A DNA stretch of 32,327 nt from NCBI GenBank assembly GCA_902494625.1, contig CABUUB010000015.1, forward strand, positions 1 to 32,327. Direction: 5' to 3'. Of this stretch, positions 15,341 to 22,815 are shown in pieces (position 1 is the first letter of the stretch; every line of letters starts with the position of its first letter). Under the pieces are notes generated by a model. It was given only the letters and a program-made list of their open reading frames with translations, was not told the origin of the DNA and did no database searches. The stretch is from an uncultured Collinsella sp. (lineage in GTDB: Bacteria > Actinomycetota > Coriobacteriia > Coriobacteriales > Coriobacteriaceae). The translations under genes and the position numbers were made by a program.

Positions 15341-16315
15341 ATGGCAATCAAGAAGCTGATCCTTGATCTGGATATGGGTGTGGACGATGCGATGGCGCTG
15401 GCCTATGCCATCGCGAGCCCCGAGGTGGAGCTCGTGGGCATCACCACGTGCTTTGGCAACGTGCGCGTCGAGCAATCGGCGCACAATTGCCTGGCGGTGC
15501 TCGATCTGCTGGGTCGCCCCGAGGTTCCGGTGTACCTGGGTGCCGACCGTCCTCTGCAGGCGACTGAGCCCTATACGCCGCCGGCGTCCACCGCGCTCAT
15601 TCACGGCAAGAACGGCATCGGCGGCGCGAGCGTGCCCGCGTCGCCCTACGAGCCGGTGGGGGCGACCTCGGCCGACGGTAACGCTGCGGTCGATTATCTG
15701 ATCGATGCCGCGCGCACCTATGGTCCCGATCTGATTTACGTGGCGACCGGCCCGCTCTCCAACCTGGCGCTCGCCCTGGAGCGCGATGCGGCGGCAATGA
15801 TGTCCATCGGCCGCGTGGTCGTGATGGGCGGCGCCCTTACCGTGCCCGGTAACGTGAGCGCGGGCGCCGAGGCCAACATGGCGAGCGACCCCGAGGCAGC
15901 CGACGCGGTGCTGCGCTCGGGCCGTAAGCTCACCATGGTGGGTCTGGACGTGACGCATCGCGTGGTGCTCACACGCCGCGACATTGCCGGCTGGACGGGC
16001 TCGGGCACCATGGCGGGCTGCGCATTTGCGAGCATGGTCGAGCACTACATTGGCTCGCACGAGATGAACGCACCCTACCTGGGTGGTTGTGCGCTGCACG
16101 ATCCGCTGGCCGTTGCCGTGGCGATCGACCCCACGCTCGTAGGTGCGCTCGGCTGCAACCTGCGTGTTGATCTGCTGGGCGAGTACCGCGGTCGCACCAT
16201 CTGCGATGAGCGCCGCCTGTCCGATCCGGACAAGAGCGCACTCGTGGCGCTGACCGTCGACGCCCCGCGCTTCCTGTCCGAGTTCAAGGCGCGCATGGCC
16301 CGCGTCCTGGGCTAA
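15341..16315 (+). CDS. Inosine-uridine-type nucleoside hydrolase
   Basis: The 324-residue cytosolic enzyme of the IunH/Rih family splits ribonucleosides into base and ribose. The N-terminal calcium-binding signature appears as DLDMGVDDAMA (D9, D11, D15, D16), where most members have DTDPGxDDA; the Asp residues that hold Ca2+ and water are kept. Further family marks are VATGPLSNLALAL, the GNVSAGAEANMASDPEAAD stretch, VGLDVTHRV and the C-terminal HDPLAVAVAID. Substrate preference (pyrimidine, purine or both) cannot be read out. It lies 30 bases after the broken ribokinase, with GGAG before the ATG, so the ribose released here would need another kinase. A large palindrome follows the stop. Confidence 0.93.
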   Translation: MAIKKLILDLDMGVDDAMALAYAIASPEVELVGITTCFGNVRVEQSAHNCLAVLDLLGRPEVPVYLGADRPLQATEPYTPPASTALIHGKNGIGGASVPASPYEPVGATSADGNAAVDYLIDAARTYGPDLIYVATGPLSNLALALERDAAAMMSIGRVVVMGGALTVPGNVSAGAEANMASDPEAADAVLRSGRKLTMVGLDVTHRVVLTRRDIAGWTGSGTMAGCAFASMVEHYIGSHEMNAPYLGGCALHDPLAVAVAIDPTLVGALGCNLRVDLLGEYRGRTICDERRLSDPDKSALVALTVDAPRFLSEFKARMARVLG

Positions 16316-16324
16316 GTTGTCTTT

Positions 16325-16394
16325 TTGGGACGGGCTTTTTTGACTGGTATGATTGGTACGACCATTCGAACCAGCTAAAAAAGCCCCGTCCCAA
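16325..16394 (+). promoter_or_regulatory. luxS promoter embedded in a 70-bp palindrome
   Basis: Seventeen-base arms (16325-16341 and 16377-16394, one bulged C) enclose a second pair CTGGT/ACCAG (16344-16348 and 16370-16374). Within this lies a good promoter: TTGGGA at 16325-16330, a 17-bp spacer, and extended -10 TGG TATGAT at 16345-16353, so the start would be near 16360. The palindrome may act as operator DNA, or terminate the upstream transcript, although no T run follows. Confidence 0.6.
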
Positions 16395-16417
16395 TTTGAC
16401 TATCGAGAGGATCTGCC

Positions 16418-16906
16418 ATGGAGCGCATCGCCAGCTTTTCCGTTGATCATCTGCTGCTTGAGCCCGGCGTGTATGTGAGCCGCATCGACCGCGATCCGGC
16501 GACCGGTGCCGCCGTCACCACGTTTGACCTGCGCCTGACCACGCCCAACAAGGAGCCGGTCATGAACACGGCCGAGTGCCACACCATCGAGCACCTGGGC
16601 GCGACGTTCCTTCGCAATCATGCCGAGTGGTCGAGCCGCATTGTCTACTTTGGCCCCATGGGCTGCCGCACGGGCTTTTACCTCGTTGTGTTTGGCGAGG
16701 TGACGAGCGAGGAGATCCTGCCGCTCGTGCGTGAGCTGTTCGAGTTTGTCGCCGACTTTGAGGGCGATGTCCCCGGTGCCGCTCCCGAGGAGTGCGGCAA
16801 CTACCTGGACCAGAACCTCCCCATGGCAAACTGGCTCGCGCGCCGTTACCTCGACCGCGACCTGGCCGATATCGACGAGAAGCATCTGCACTATCAGCAG
16901 GCGTAA
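16418..16906 (+). CDS. luxS: S-ribosylhomocysteine lyase LuxS
   Basis: The 162-residue enzyme cleaves S-ribosylhomocysteine to homocysteine and DPD, the precursor of autoinducer-2, in the activated methyl cycle. The metal ligands are visible as HTIEH (H55, H59) and ECGNY (C127). GPMGCRTG supplies the catalytic cysteine (C83, equivalent to Cys84 in Bacillus), and E58 is the general base of the HxxEH motif. Length is normal for the family. GAGAGG at 16405-16410 precedes the ATG. It has its own promoter inside a palindrome upstream. Neighbours deal with ribose and nucleosides, which may be metabolically related, but no pfs gene is in the window. Confidence 0.97.
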   Translation: MERIASFSVDHLLLEPGVYVSRIDRDPATGAAVTTFDLRLTTPNKEPVMNTAECHTIEHLGATFLRNHAEWSSRIVYFGPMGCRTGFYLVVFGEVTSEEILPLVRELFEFVADFEGDVPGAAPEECGNYLDQNLPMANWLARRYLDRDLADIDEKHLHYQQA

Positions 16907-16921
16907 GGGCTTTGTCGTCCA

Positions 16922-16945
16922 AAACGCGCGCATTGGGCGCCTTTT
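16922..16945 (+). terminator. Weak terminator after luxS
   Basis: GCGC repeats flank a short loop and are followed by CTTTTTG. The stem is only about 4-5 bp, so this is a tentative call. Confidence 0.35.
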
Positions 16946-16984
16946 TGTTGATTGGTCGGGACAAGCGTTCAAAATCGCTCATGT

Positions 16985-17021
16985 ATGTTCTAGAATGTTC
17001 GTATAGTCACATTTACGAACA
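16985..17021 (+). promoter_or_regulatory. Operator-like inverted repeat over the DUF4867 promoter
   Basis: TGTTCGTA at 16996-17003 and TACGAACA at 17014-17021 form perfect 8-base arms around a 10-base spacer. TATAGT, a good -10 hexamer, is at 17002-17007, between and partly under the arms. ATGTTC also occurs twice (16985-16990, 16995-17000). Binding of a dimeric repressor would cover the -10 and start site. The right arm touches the AGGAG ribosome site. Confidence 0.55.
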
Positions 17022-17030
17022 GGAGTGAAC

Positions 17031-17675
17031 ATGCATATCTACTCTGTCAACGATCCCGAGTTCAAATCCTATGGCAACGTTTGGGATGGCGTTCCGTCCG
17101 AGCTCACGTCGCCCGTGCTCGAGGCGCTTTCTGCCACGCCCATCCCCGAGGGCAGTAAGTACGTAGCAAGCGCGCCGGAGCTCGAGGGCGTCAAGGATGC
17201 CGATAAACTGGGCTTTCTCATGTTTGGCGGCCGCCCCTTCCAACTGGGCTGGTGCAACGGACACAACACGCAGCTCAACTGCCTGGAGTATCACCGCGCC
17301 AGCGAGTTTAACCTGGGCGCCCGCGATTTTATCCTGCTCGTGGCACATCGCTGGGAGATCGAGGACGGCAAGCTCGACACCGCGTGCGTCAAGGCGTTCC
17401 GCGTGCCGGCGGGCAAGGTTGTCGAGGTTTTCAACACCACGCTCCACTACACGCCGTGCATGGTCGACGACGGTGGCTTCCAGGTGATGGTGGCGCTTCC
17501 CGCCGGCACCAACGGCCCGCGCCCCGAGGCCGCGGCCGACATGCCCACGGCCGGCGACGCTTACTGCTATTGGAAGGCCGACAAGTGGGTTCTCTGCCAT
17601 GCCGACAGCCCCAAGGCTGCCGAGGGCGGCTACGTAGGCCTCATCGGCAAGAACCTCGACATCGCCTGCGACTAG
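17031..17675 (+). CDS. DUF4867 family protein
   Basis: This 214-residue soluble protein is recognisable as DUF4867, a family of gut Firmicutes and Actinobacteria with a cupin-like, beta-rich look. Visible features are a FLMFGGRPFQLGWCNGHNTQLNCLEYH stretch in the first half (GWCNGHNTQLNCLEYHRASE holds several conserved polar residues), then FRVPAGKVVEVFNTTLHYTPC and a Trp-rich C-terminal part. Family members often lie near sugar metabolism genes and may be isomerase-like, but no function is established. ATG at 17031 is chosen over an in-frame GTG at 17025 because AGGAG (17021-17025) sits 5 bases upstream of it. An operator-like site covers its promoter. The last 51 bases of the gene are duplicated at 19048-19098. 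Confidence 0.88.
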   Translation: MHIYSVNDPEFKSYGNVWDGVPSELTSPVLEALSATPIPEGSKYVASAPELEGVKDADKLGFLMFGGRPFQLGWCNGHNTQLNCLEYHRASEFNLGARDFILLVAHRWEIEDGKLDTACVKAFRVPAGKVVEVFNTTLHYTPCMVDDGGFQVMVALPAGTNGPRPEAAADMPTAGDAYCYWKADKWVLCHADSPKAAEGGYVGLIGKNLDIACD

Positions 17676-17734
17676 AATCTTCCATCTCGATCTGTAACAT
17701 CTAGCGGGCTAAATCGTCTCTACCTGTTACAGAT
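17625..17734. repeat. Left copy of 110-bp direct repeat flanking the ATPase gene
   Basis: This segment holds the last 51 bases of the DUF4867 gene and 59 bases beyond. It is repeated in the same orientation at 19048-19157 with only two differences. The ATPase gene lies wholly between the copies, and the offset is 1423 bp. Confidence 0.93.
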
Positions 17735-17820
17735 TTAGACAAACTGCAGGGGACAGACCGAACAATCTCGATCTGTAACACCAGGCCCGGTTTTGGCGGT
17801 CTACCTGTTACAGATCGAGA
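17685..17820. repeat. Two 55-bp palindromic repeats in tandem
   Basis: Units at 17685-17739 and 17766-17820 each have 15-base arms TCTCGATCTGTAACA/TGTTACAGATCGAGA and a 25-base loop. The second is perfect; the first has two mismatches in its right arm. Loop sequences differ while loop length is constant. A third unit lies at 19108-19162. Confidence 0.9.
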
Positions 17821-17834
17821 CAAACGGGCCCAAA

Positions 17835-17867
17835 CCACCACAAAGGTGCCTGTCCCCATTGCGGTGG
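17835..17867. repeat. GTCCCC-containing hairpin next to the ATPase stop
   Basis: CCACC and GGTGG ends enclose GGTGCCTGTCCCC. It is an imperfect version of the perfect hairpin at 19178-19210. It ends 4 bases before the stop codon of the leftward ATPase gene and may act as its terminator structure. Confidence 0.7.
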
Positions 17868-17871
17868 CTGC

Positions 17872-18978
17872 CTAGAGTTGGCTGCGCAGATAGTCAGCCA
17901 TATATGGAACGGCGAAACGCACGTAACCGCGGCGCGCCTGTTCGATTACGCCGGCGTCGATGAGGCGCCGGCGATACTTTTGCGCATAGTCGGGTGTGAC
18001 TGACATACGTTTCGCTACATCGGAAATGCGCGAAACGGCGTCTTCGTCATCAGTCATTGCGTCGAGAAACGCGACGTCTTGGTCCGATAGCGCGGCGAGC
18101 GTCGTTTCACAAACATCGTTTTCGAAATCGGCTTTTGACGCTTCGATAGCTCCGTCGACTTGCTCTGGCGTTACGTGTTCTCCTGTCTTGCAGCGATTGC
18201 CGATGTTATAGCCGATGAGCTGCAGCATATAGGGCGAGCCTTGGGTTGCGCGAGCGGCACGGAGGCGAAGATCGCCTGGAATATCAAGGTCGAGCTCTTC
18301 GAAAGCCCGCTGATAATAGGCATCGACATCTCCGACTGAAAGCGGTTCGAGCGTGACCTTGCGAGCGCGGTTGAGAAATGTCAGCACGCGGTCATTGAGC
18401 GTTGCACAGACGGCTCCCGGGAGACCTGCCATAACAAGCGCGACGTTGAGTCCCTCACCGACCAGCTCTTGATAGGCGGTGACGAGCTGTCTAATCTCAG
18501 GTGAATTAGCTTGGAGCTCATCGATAAGGATGAGGATGCCGTGCCCCTGCTCGGTCAGCTTGCGCGCCAGCTGCGTGAGTTTGAACTGGAAACTCTTGGT
18601 CTCCTGCACATCGCGTGTGAACTCGAGACCGGCTGAGAAGCCGAAGACGCTCAAGCTACCGCCAGAAAGTTTGGGGAGATGACGCTTGCTGACATAAGGC
18701 TCGCCTGCTTCTTGGATTTTTTCAACAATGCGCTCAAGCATATCTTCGGAGGCTACGGTGGGTGTGGCGACAACAAAACCGAGCTTGCGTGCGCGGTCGG
18801 CAAGTTCCCACAGAAGAACCGTCTTGCCGCTGCCTCGCTGGCCGAGCATGAGCATGGCTCGGTCTCGATTGCCCGGCTCCTGCTCAAGACCGGAGATGAA
18901 TGTCGAAATCACGTTCCCGCGACCCACCAGATAGGACGGGCGATTTCCAAATGAGGGGGAGAAGATGGTTTCAGTCAT
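17872..18978 (-). CDS. AAA ATPase with C-terminal winged helix, repeat-bounded
   Basis: In this 368-residue P-loop protein, Walker A is GQRGSGKT (G46 to T53, K52), Walker B is ILILIDELQ (D153, E154), and a VMAGLPG segment after a strand fits sensor 1. The C-terminal part (about 290-368) forms a winged helix ending in YVRFAVPYMADYL. This build is that of the AAA_16/Orc-Cdc6-like group of solitary ATPases in Actinobacteria and archaea, whose roles are mostly unknown (DNA handling, defence or regulation are guesses). No partner gene accompanies it. Wobble positions look less GC-biased than in neighbours, suggesting transfer. Near-identical 110-bp repeats bound it, so it looks like a removable cassette. 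AAGGAGA before the ATG is a strong ribosome site within a purine-rich tract. Confidence 0.9.
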   Translation of the reverse strand: MTETIFSPSFGNRPSYLVGRGNVISTFISGLEQEPGNRDRAMLMLGQRGSGKTVLLWELADRARKLGFVVATPTVASEDMLERIVEKIQEAGEPYVSKRHLPKLSGGSLSVFGFSAGLEFTRDVQETKSFQFKLTQLARKLTEQGHGILILIDELQANSPEIRQLVTAYQELVGEGLNVALVMAGLPGAVCATLNDRVLTFLNRARKVTLEPLSVGDVDAYYQRAFEELDLDIPGDLRLRAARATQGSPYMLQLIGYNIGNRCKTGEHVTPEQVDGAIEASKADFENDVCETTLAALSDQDVAFLDAMTDDEDAVSRISDVAKRMSVTPDYAQKYRRRLIDAGVIEQARRGYVRFAVPYMADYLRSQL

Positions 18979-19030
18979 AAGTCTCCTTTCCTTTTTTTCC
19001 TATTTTTTCCTTTCTTTCCTATTCAGTCAA
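18979..19030 (-). promoter_or_regulatory. Purine-tract leader and possible promoter of the ATPase gene
   Basis: Read on the minus strand, TTGACT (19030-19025) could be a -35. A run of AGGAAA-like units follows and ends in AGGAGA next to the start codon. The -10 is not clear; an A/T-rich AAAATA lies at about the right distance. This AT-rich strip differs in composition from the surroundings. Confidence 0.4.
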
Positions 19031-19047
19031 ATGAATTGCTGAGCGAA

Positions 19048-19210
19048 GGCGGTTACGTAGACCTCATCGGCAAGAACCTCGACATCGCCTGCGACTAGAA
19101 TCTTCCATCTCGATCTGTAACATCTAGCGGGCTAAATCGTCTCTACCTGTTACAGATCGAGACAAACCGGGCCCAAGCCGCCACAAAGGTGCCTGTCCCC
19201 TTTGTGGCGG
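19048..19210. repeat. Right copy of the direct repeat with palindromes
   Basis: Positions 19048-19157 repeat 17625-17734. A perfect 55-bp palindrome unit (15-base arms, 25-base loop) lies at 19108-19162. It is followed by a perfect 12-bp-stem hairpin, CCGCCACAAAGG at 19178-19189 with its complement at 19199-19210, around a TGCCTGTCC loop. The copy of the DUF4867 3' end has no start codon and is a fragment only. Confidence 0.93.
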
Positions 19211-19363
19211 TTTGGGGCGGCGGTATCAGAAAGTGTCAGACGGGGGCGGCTGCCGGGCCGCCGTGTGCGAAAAGAAGTGTCGGCCTGCGTCGCTGTCGTT
19301 GGGCGAGGCCCTATTTGCGGGGATACTGAAACCACGACAAGCAGCGTATGAAAGGATCGATGC

Positions 19364-20794
19364 ATGGCTTTTCGTAAAGACTTCCTGTGGGGCGGCGCGA
19401 CGGCTGCTAACCAGTGCGAGGGCGCCTACAACGTGGACGGCCGCGGCCTTGCCAACGTGGACGTGGCTCCGCACGGCCCCGAGCGCTATGCGGTGGTCTC
19501 CGGCCAGCGTAAAATGCTCGACTTCGAGGACGGCTATTACTACCCCGCGCAGACCGGCATCGATTTCTACCACCACTACAAGGAGGACATCGCCCTCTTT
19601 GCCGAGATGGGCTTTAAGACCTTCCGCATGAGCCTGGCGTGGACCCGCATCTTCCCCAACGGCGACGAGACCGAGCCCAATGAGGCTGGCCTGGCCTTCT
19701 ACGAGGACGTGTTCCGCGAGTGTCAGGCGCACGGCATCGAGCCGCTCGTGACCATCACGCACTTCGACTGCCCGATTCACCTCATCAAGGAGTATGGCGG
19801 CTGGCGCAACCGCAAGCTCATCGACTTCTACAAGAACCTCGCGATCACGATCTTCACCCGCTACAAGGGCCTGGTGAAGTACTGGCTTACCTTCAACGAG
19901 ATCAATATGATTCTGCACCTGCCGTTTATGGGTGCCGGTCTGGTCTTTGAGGAGGGAGAGAACAAGGAGGCTGTCGAGTACCTGGCCGCCCACAACGAGC
20001 TCGTCGCCAGCGCTTGGGCAACCAAGATCGCTCACGAGATCGACCCTGAGGTCAAGATCGGCTGCATGCTCGCCGCAGGTAGCTACTACCCCTACAGCTG
20101 CCGTCCGGGCGATGTGCGCCAGGCGCAGCTCGATAACCAGGACAACTACTTCTTCGTCGACGTCCAGAGCCGCGGCTACTACCCGGCCTATGCCGTCAAG
20201 AAGCTCGAGCGCCTGGGCATCGATGTGGGCATGACGGACGAGGACCGCGAAATCCTGGCCGCCCACACCGTCGACTTCATCAGCTTTAGCTATTACAGCA
20301 CCCGTTGCTCCGCCGGTGCCGATAACCCCGATGTCGAGCGCACCCAGGGCAACGCCTTCGCCGGCGCCAAGAACCCCTACCTGCAGGAGAGCCAGTGGGG
20401 CTGGGCCATCGATCCGCTGGGCTTCCGCATCACCCTTAACGACCTGTACGACCGTTATCAGAAGCCGCTGTTTGTGGTCGAGAACGGCCTGGGCGCCAAG
20501 GATGTTGTCGAGGAGGACGGCTCCATCAACGACGACTACCGCATCGACTACCTGCGCCAGCATATCGCCGCGATGCGTGATGCGGTGACCGAGGACGGCG
20601 TTGACCTGCTGGGCTACACCACCTGGGGCCCGATCGACCTGGTGTCTGCCGGCACAGGCGAGATGTCCAAGCGCTACGGCTTTATCTATGTCGACCGCGA
20701 TGATGCGGGCAACGGCACCCTCAAGCGCTCCAAAAAGAAGAGCTTTGACTGGTACAAGAAGGTTATCGCCACCAACGGCGAAGATTTGGCCTAG
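19364..20794 (+). CDS. GH1 6-phospho-beta-glucosidase
   Basis: This 476-residue cytoplasmic glycoside hydrolase of family 1 has the N-terminal FLWGGATAANQCEGAY signature. Its acid/base is in TFNE (E179) and its nucleophile in VENG (E373). MSKRYGFIYVD near the C-terminus carries the Ser-Lys-Tyr set that holds the 6-phosphate in BglA/BglB-type enzymes. It should hydrolyse phosphorylated beta-glucosides (cellobiose-, salicin- or arbutin-6-phosphate) delivered by a PTS. No PTS gene is beside it. AAAGGAT at 19351-19357 precedes the ATG by 6 bases. A long hairpin follows at 20824-20862. The sensor operon immediately downstream could control sugar use, but that is only positional. Confidence 0.95.
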   Translation: MAFRKDFLWGGATAANQCEGAYNVDGRGLANVDVAPHGPERYAVVSGQRKMLDFEDGYYYPAQTGIDFYHHYKEDIALFAEMGFKTFRMSLAWTRIFPNGDETEPNEAGLAFYEDVFRECQAHGIEPLVTITHFDCPIHLIKEYGGWRNRKLIDFYKNLAITIFTRYKGLVKYWLTFNEINMILHLPFMGAGLVFEEGENKEAVEYLAAHNELVASAWATKIAHEIDPEVKIGCMLAAGSYYPYSCRPGDVRQAQLDNQDNYFFVDVQSRGYYPAYAVKKLERLGIDVGMTDEDREILAAHTVDFISFSYYSTRCSAGADNPDVERTQGNAFAGAKNPYLQESQWGWAIDPLGFRITLNDLYDRYQKPLFVVENGLGAKDVVEEDGSINDDYRIDYLRQHIAAMRDAVTEDGVDLLGYTTWGPIDLVSAGTGEMSKRYGFIYVDRDDAGNGTLKRSKKKSFDWYKKVIATNGEDLA

Positions 20795-20823
20795 GCTTTC
20801 CCGATAACCGTAGCCTCCTGACC

Positions 20824-20862
20824 AAGGCGACCGGCGAGCAGTTAATGCTTGCCGGTCGCCTT
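20824..20862 (+). terminator. Long hairpin after the GH1 gene
   Basis: Arms AAGGCGACCGGC and GCCGGTCGCCTT, with inner AGCA/TGCT pairing and a 5-base loop, make a very stable stem. No T run follows, so termination efficiency is uncertain. Confidence 0.6.
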
Positions 20863-20914
20863 GCCGTCTGCGGATTTTGGGACATGCGGCCTGCTTTTTC
20901 GACCCATCTGTCGG

Positions 20915-20932
20915 TACACTAAAAGCACTATG
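20915..20932 (+). promoter_or_regulatory. -10 box giving a nearly leaderless transcript
   Basis: TACACT at 20915-20920 lies 9 bases before the ATG at 20930. No Shine-Dalgarno sequence separates them, so transcription would begin within a few bases of the start codon. Confidence 0.4.
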
Positions 20933-22813
20933 GGTACCCGCGAGCGACATATCGGCCACGCGGCCGCCCGATCCGCTCCCGTGGCGGATCCCAGGGGCGG
21001 CAGGCTCTTCGCCATGCCGCGATTTCTTGTTGGCATAACACATCAGGTGTACCGCCACCGCGTCTTTGCTATCGCCGGTGTCATCACCGCGCTGTTCCTC
21101 ATGCTTTTGGCAGTCTTGCCGGCGCTGTTCGCCTTCGACCCCAAACTTTCTAACGCCGTGCCCGCCTATAGCGAGGTGTCCGAAGAGGTTGTGGATGCGC
21201 TCGTCCATTCGAGCTCTCTCCCGCTGCTTGTCGCCGCAATTATATTTTCGATCTGGGGCGTATCGGTCTATCTGCGCTGTTTGGACTATGTGTTGCGCCG
21301 CCGCCTTGTTGCCATCGCCTCCATCTGCGCCCTGTGGATGATCGAAGTCATTCTCAAGTACAAGTCGTTCACGCCGTTCTATGCCACCGTGCTGTGGTAC
21401 CTGTACTACGTGCCCATGACGCTCATTCCGCTGCTCTACCAGTTGTGTGGTCTGCGCCTTGCGGGCCTGGAGCAACACCGCCTGGGTCGCCGCTACTGCG
21501 CCGCGCTGTGGATTGTGGCCATCCTGCTTATCGGATTTGTGCTCACCAACGATTTTCACCAGCAGGTCTTCCGCTTTGACCGTACGAGCGACACCTGGAG
21601 CAACGATTACACGTACGGCTGGGGTTATTTCGCCGTCTTAGTGTGGACGGCCTTTAACTTCGTGACCTTTTTTATCCTTGTTGGTCGGTCCTCGTCCTTT
21701 CGCATCCAGCGTTTCTCGGGTACGGCGGCGCTCGTACTGCTGGGTGGCGCATTCTTTGCCATCTCATATGCTCTGCGCGTGCCCTGGGCATGGAAGCTCA
21801 ACTTTTCGCTCGTCTATTGCGTTCTGTGCGTGGTGGCGATGGAAATCTGTCTCGATTGCGGTGTCATTCCGTCATATCACGACATTGCCGGCATTTTCGA
21901 CACCTTGCCGCTTGACCTCAAAGTTCTAACGCGCGACCTGCAGGAAGTCTATGTCACGCCAGTGTCAAAGCCAATGCCGGTAGGCGTGCGCGAGGAGTTG
22001 CGGGCCCAGGCGCACGGCCGCGCCCATGCCTTTGCCGTGGCGTCCGATCCCGATGTGATGTACCGCGCCTTTCCACTGCTGGGCGGATCGGCCCTGCTTG
22101 CCCAAGACGTGTCGGATCTCAACGAGCTTAACCGTGAACTGGCACATCGTCGCATGGAGCTGCAGCGTCAAAACGAGCTGCTCGCCGCCGACTACGACCT
22201 TAAGACGCATTTGGCAGATCAAGAGGCCGAGACCTTGCTGGTCCAAGACGTGGACCAGGCGCTTGCCCGCGCGCTCAAAGGGATGTACGACTTGCTGAGC
22301 TCGCTGCCGCCGTTGACCGACGAGGCGTCTTCGCACGAGCGTTACCGCATGCTGCAGCGCGCCAAGATGCTCGTCGCCTATTGCAAGCGCAAAGGGTCGC
22401 TCACGTTGGCACAGCACGGGGAGAGCGGTTTTGATCGTGACCGCATTCAGCTCATTGCCAACGAGCTCGCAAGTGACCTGCGCACCATCGATGTCGATTG
22501 CGCCTCGATTATCGCCATACGGCGCCCGATGCACGCCAGTACAGTAAGCGCCCTGTACGACTGCGTGTATGACTTTGCGTTTTTTGCCTACACCACCGAC
22601 CATCCGGCGCTTATGTATCACTTGGGCGACCATGACCGATGCAGTGTCGAGCTGCGCGCCACGCTTTTTTCCAACGATGATGAAGATCTTTCGCAGACGC
22701 CCGCTGCGCAAGAGCTCGAAAGCGCTCTGCAAGGGCGCAACGTGGCATACCGCCTTGAGGGCGAACCCGGCCAGTTGCGTATGATCGTGTTGATGCCGCG
22801 GGCGGGTGAGTGA
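20930..22813 (+). CDS. 7TM sensor with degenerate histidine-kinase C-terminus
   Basis: The 627-residue protein has a hydrophobic N-terminal half with seven or eight helices matching the histidine-kinase N-terminal 7TM domain (HisKA_7TM). The marks are a WYLYYVPMTLIPLLYQLCGLR segment, TNDFHQQVF and the DYTYGWGYFAVLVW loop. A linker and a coiled coil (about 380-430 of the protein) follow. The last 200 residues occupy the position of DHp and ATPase domains. However, there is no H-box, the N-box is replaced (YDCVYDFAFFAYTTDH), and no Gly-rich ATP lid is seen; only the terminal MIVLMP strand resembles a kinase end. It is probably a pseudokinase input subunit for the kinase encoded next. The ATG at 20930 has no ribosome site; an upstream TTG would start inside the terminator hairpin. 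Confidence 0.85.
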   Translation: MGTRERHIGHAAARSAPVADPRGGRLFAMPRFLVGITHQVYRHRVFAIAGVITALFLMLLAVLPALFAFDPKLSNAVPAYSEVSEEVVDALVHSSSLPLLVAAIIFSIWGVSVYLRCLDYVLRRRLVAIASICALWMIEVILKYKSFTPFYATVLWYLYYVPMTLIPLLYQLCGLRLAGLEQHRLGRRYCAALWIVAILLIGFVLTNDFHQQVFRFDRTSDTWSNDYTYGWGYFAVLVWTAFNFVTFFILVGRSSSFRIQRFSGTAALVLLGGAFFAISYALRVPWAWKLNFSLVYCVLCVVAMEICLDCGVIPSYHDIAGIFDTLPLDLKVLTRDLQEVYVTPVSKPMPVGVREELRAQAHGRAHAFAVASDPDVMYRAFPLLGGSALLAQDVSDLNELNRELAHRRMELQRQNELLAADYDLKTHLADQEAETLLVQDVDQALARALKGMYDLLSSLPPLTDEASSHERYRMLQRAKMLVAYCKRKGSLTLAQHGESGFDRDRIQLIANELASDLRTIDVDCASIIAIRRPMHASTVSALYDCVYDFAFFAYTTDHPALMYHLGDHDRCSVELRATLFSNDDEDLSQTPAAQELESALQGRNVAYRLEGEPGQLRMIVLMPRAGE

Positions 22814-22815
22814 CG

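Noticed and set aside
17685..19162. CRISPR-like array
   Set aside because: Repeats are only three, two adjacent and one over a kilobase away. They are long palindromes rather than short repeats with uniform spacers, and no cas gene is present.
19226..21559. A 777-codon minus-strand frame
   Set aside because: Antisense to the GH1 gene with its catalytic motifs intact; composition is that of a shadow frame.
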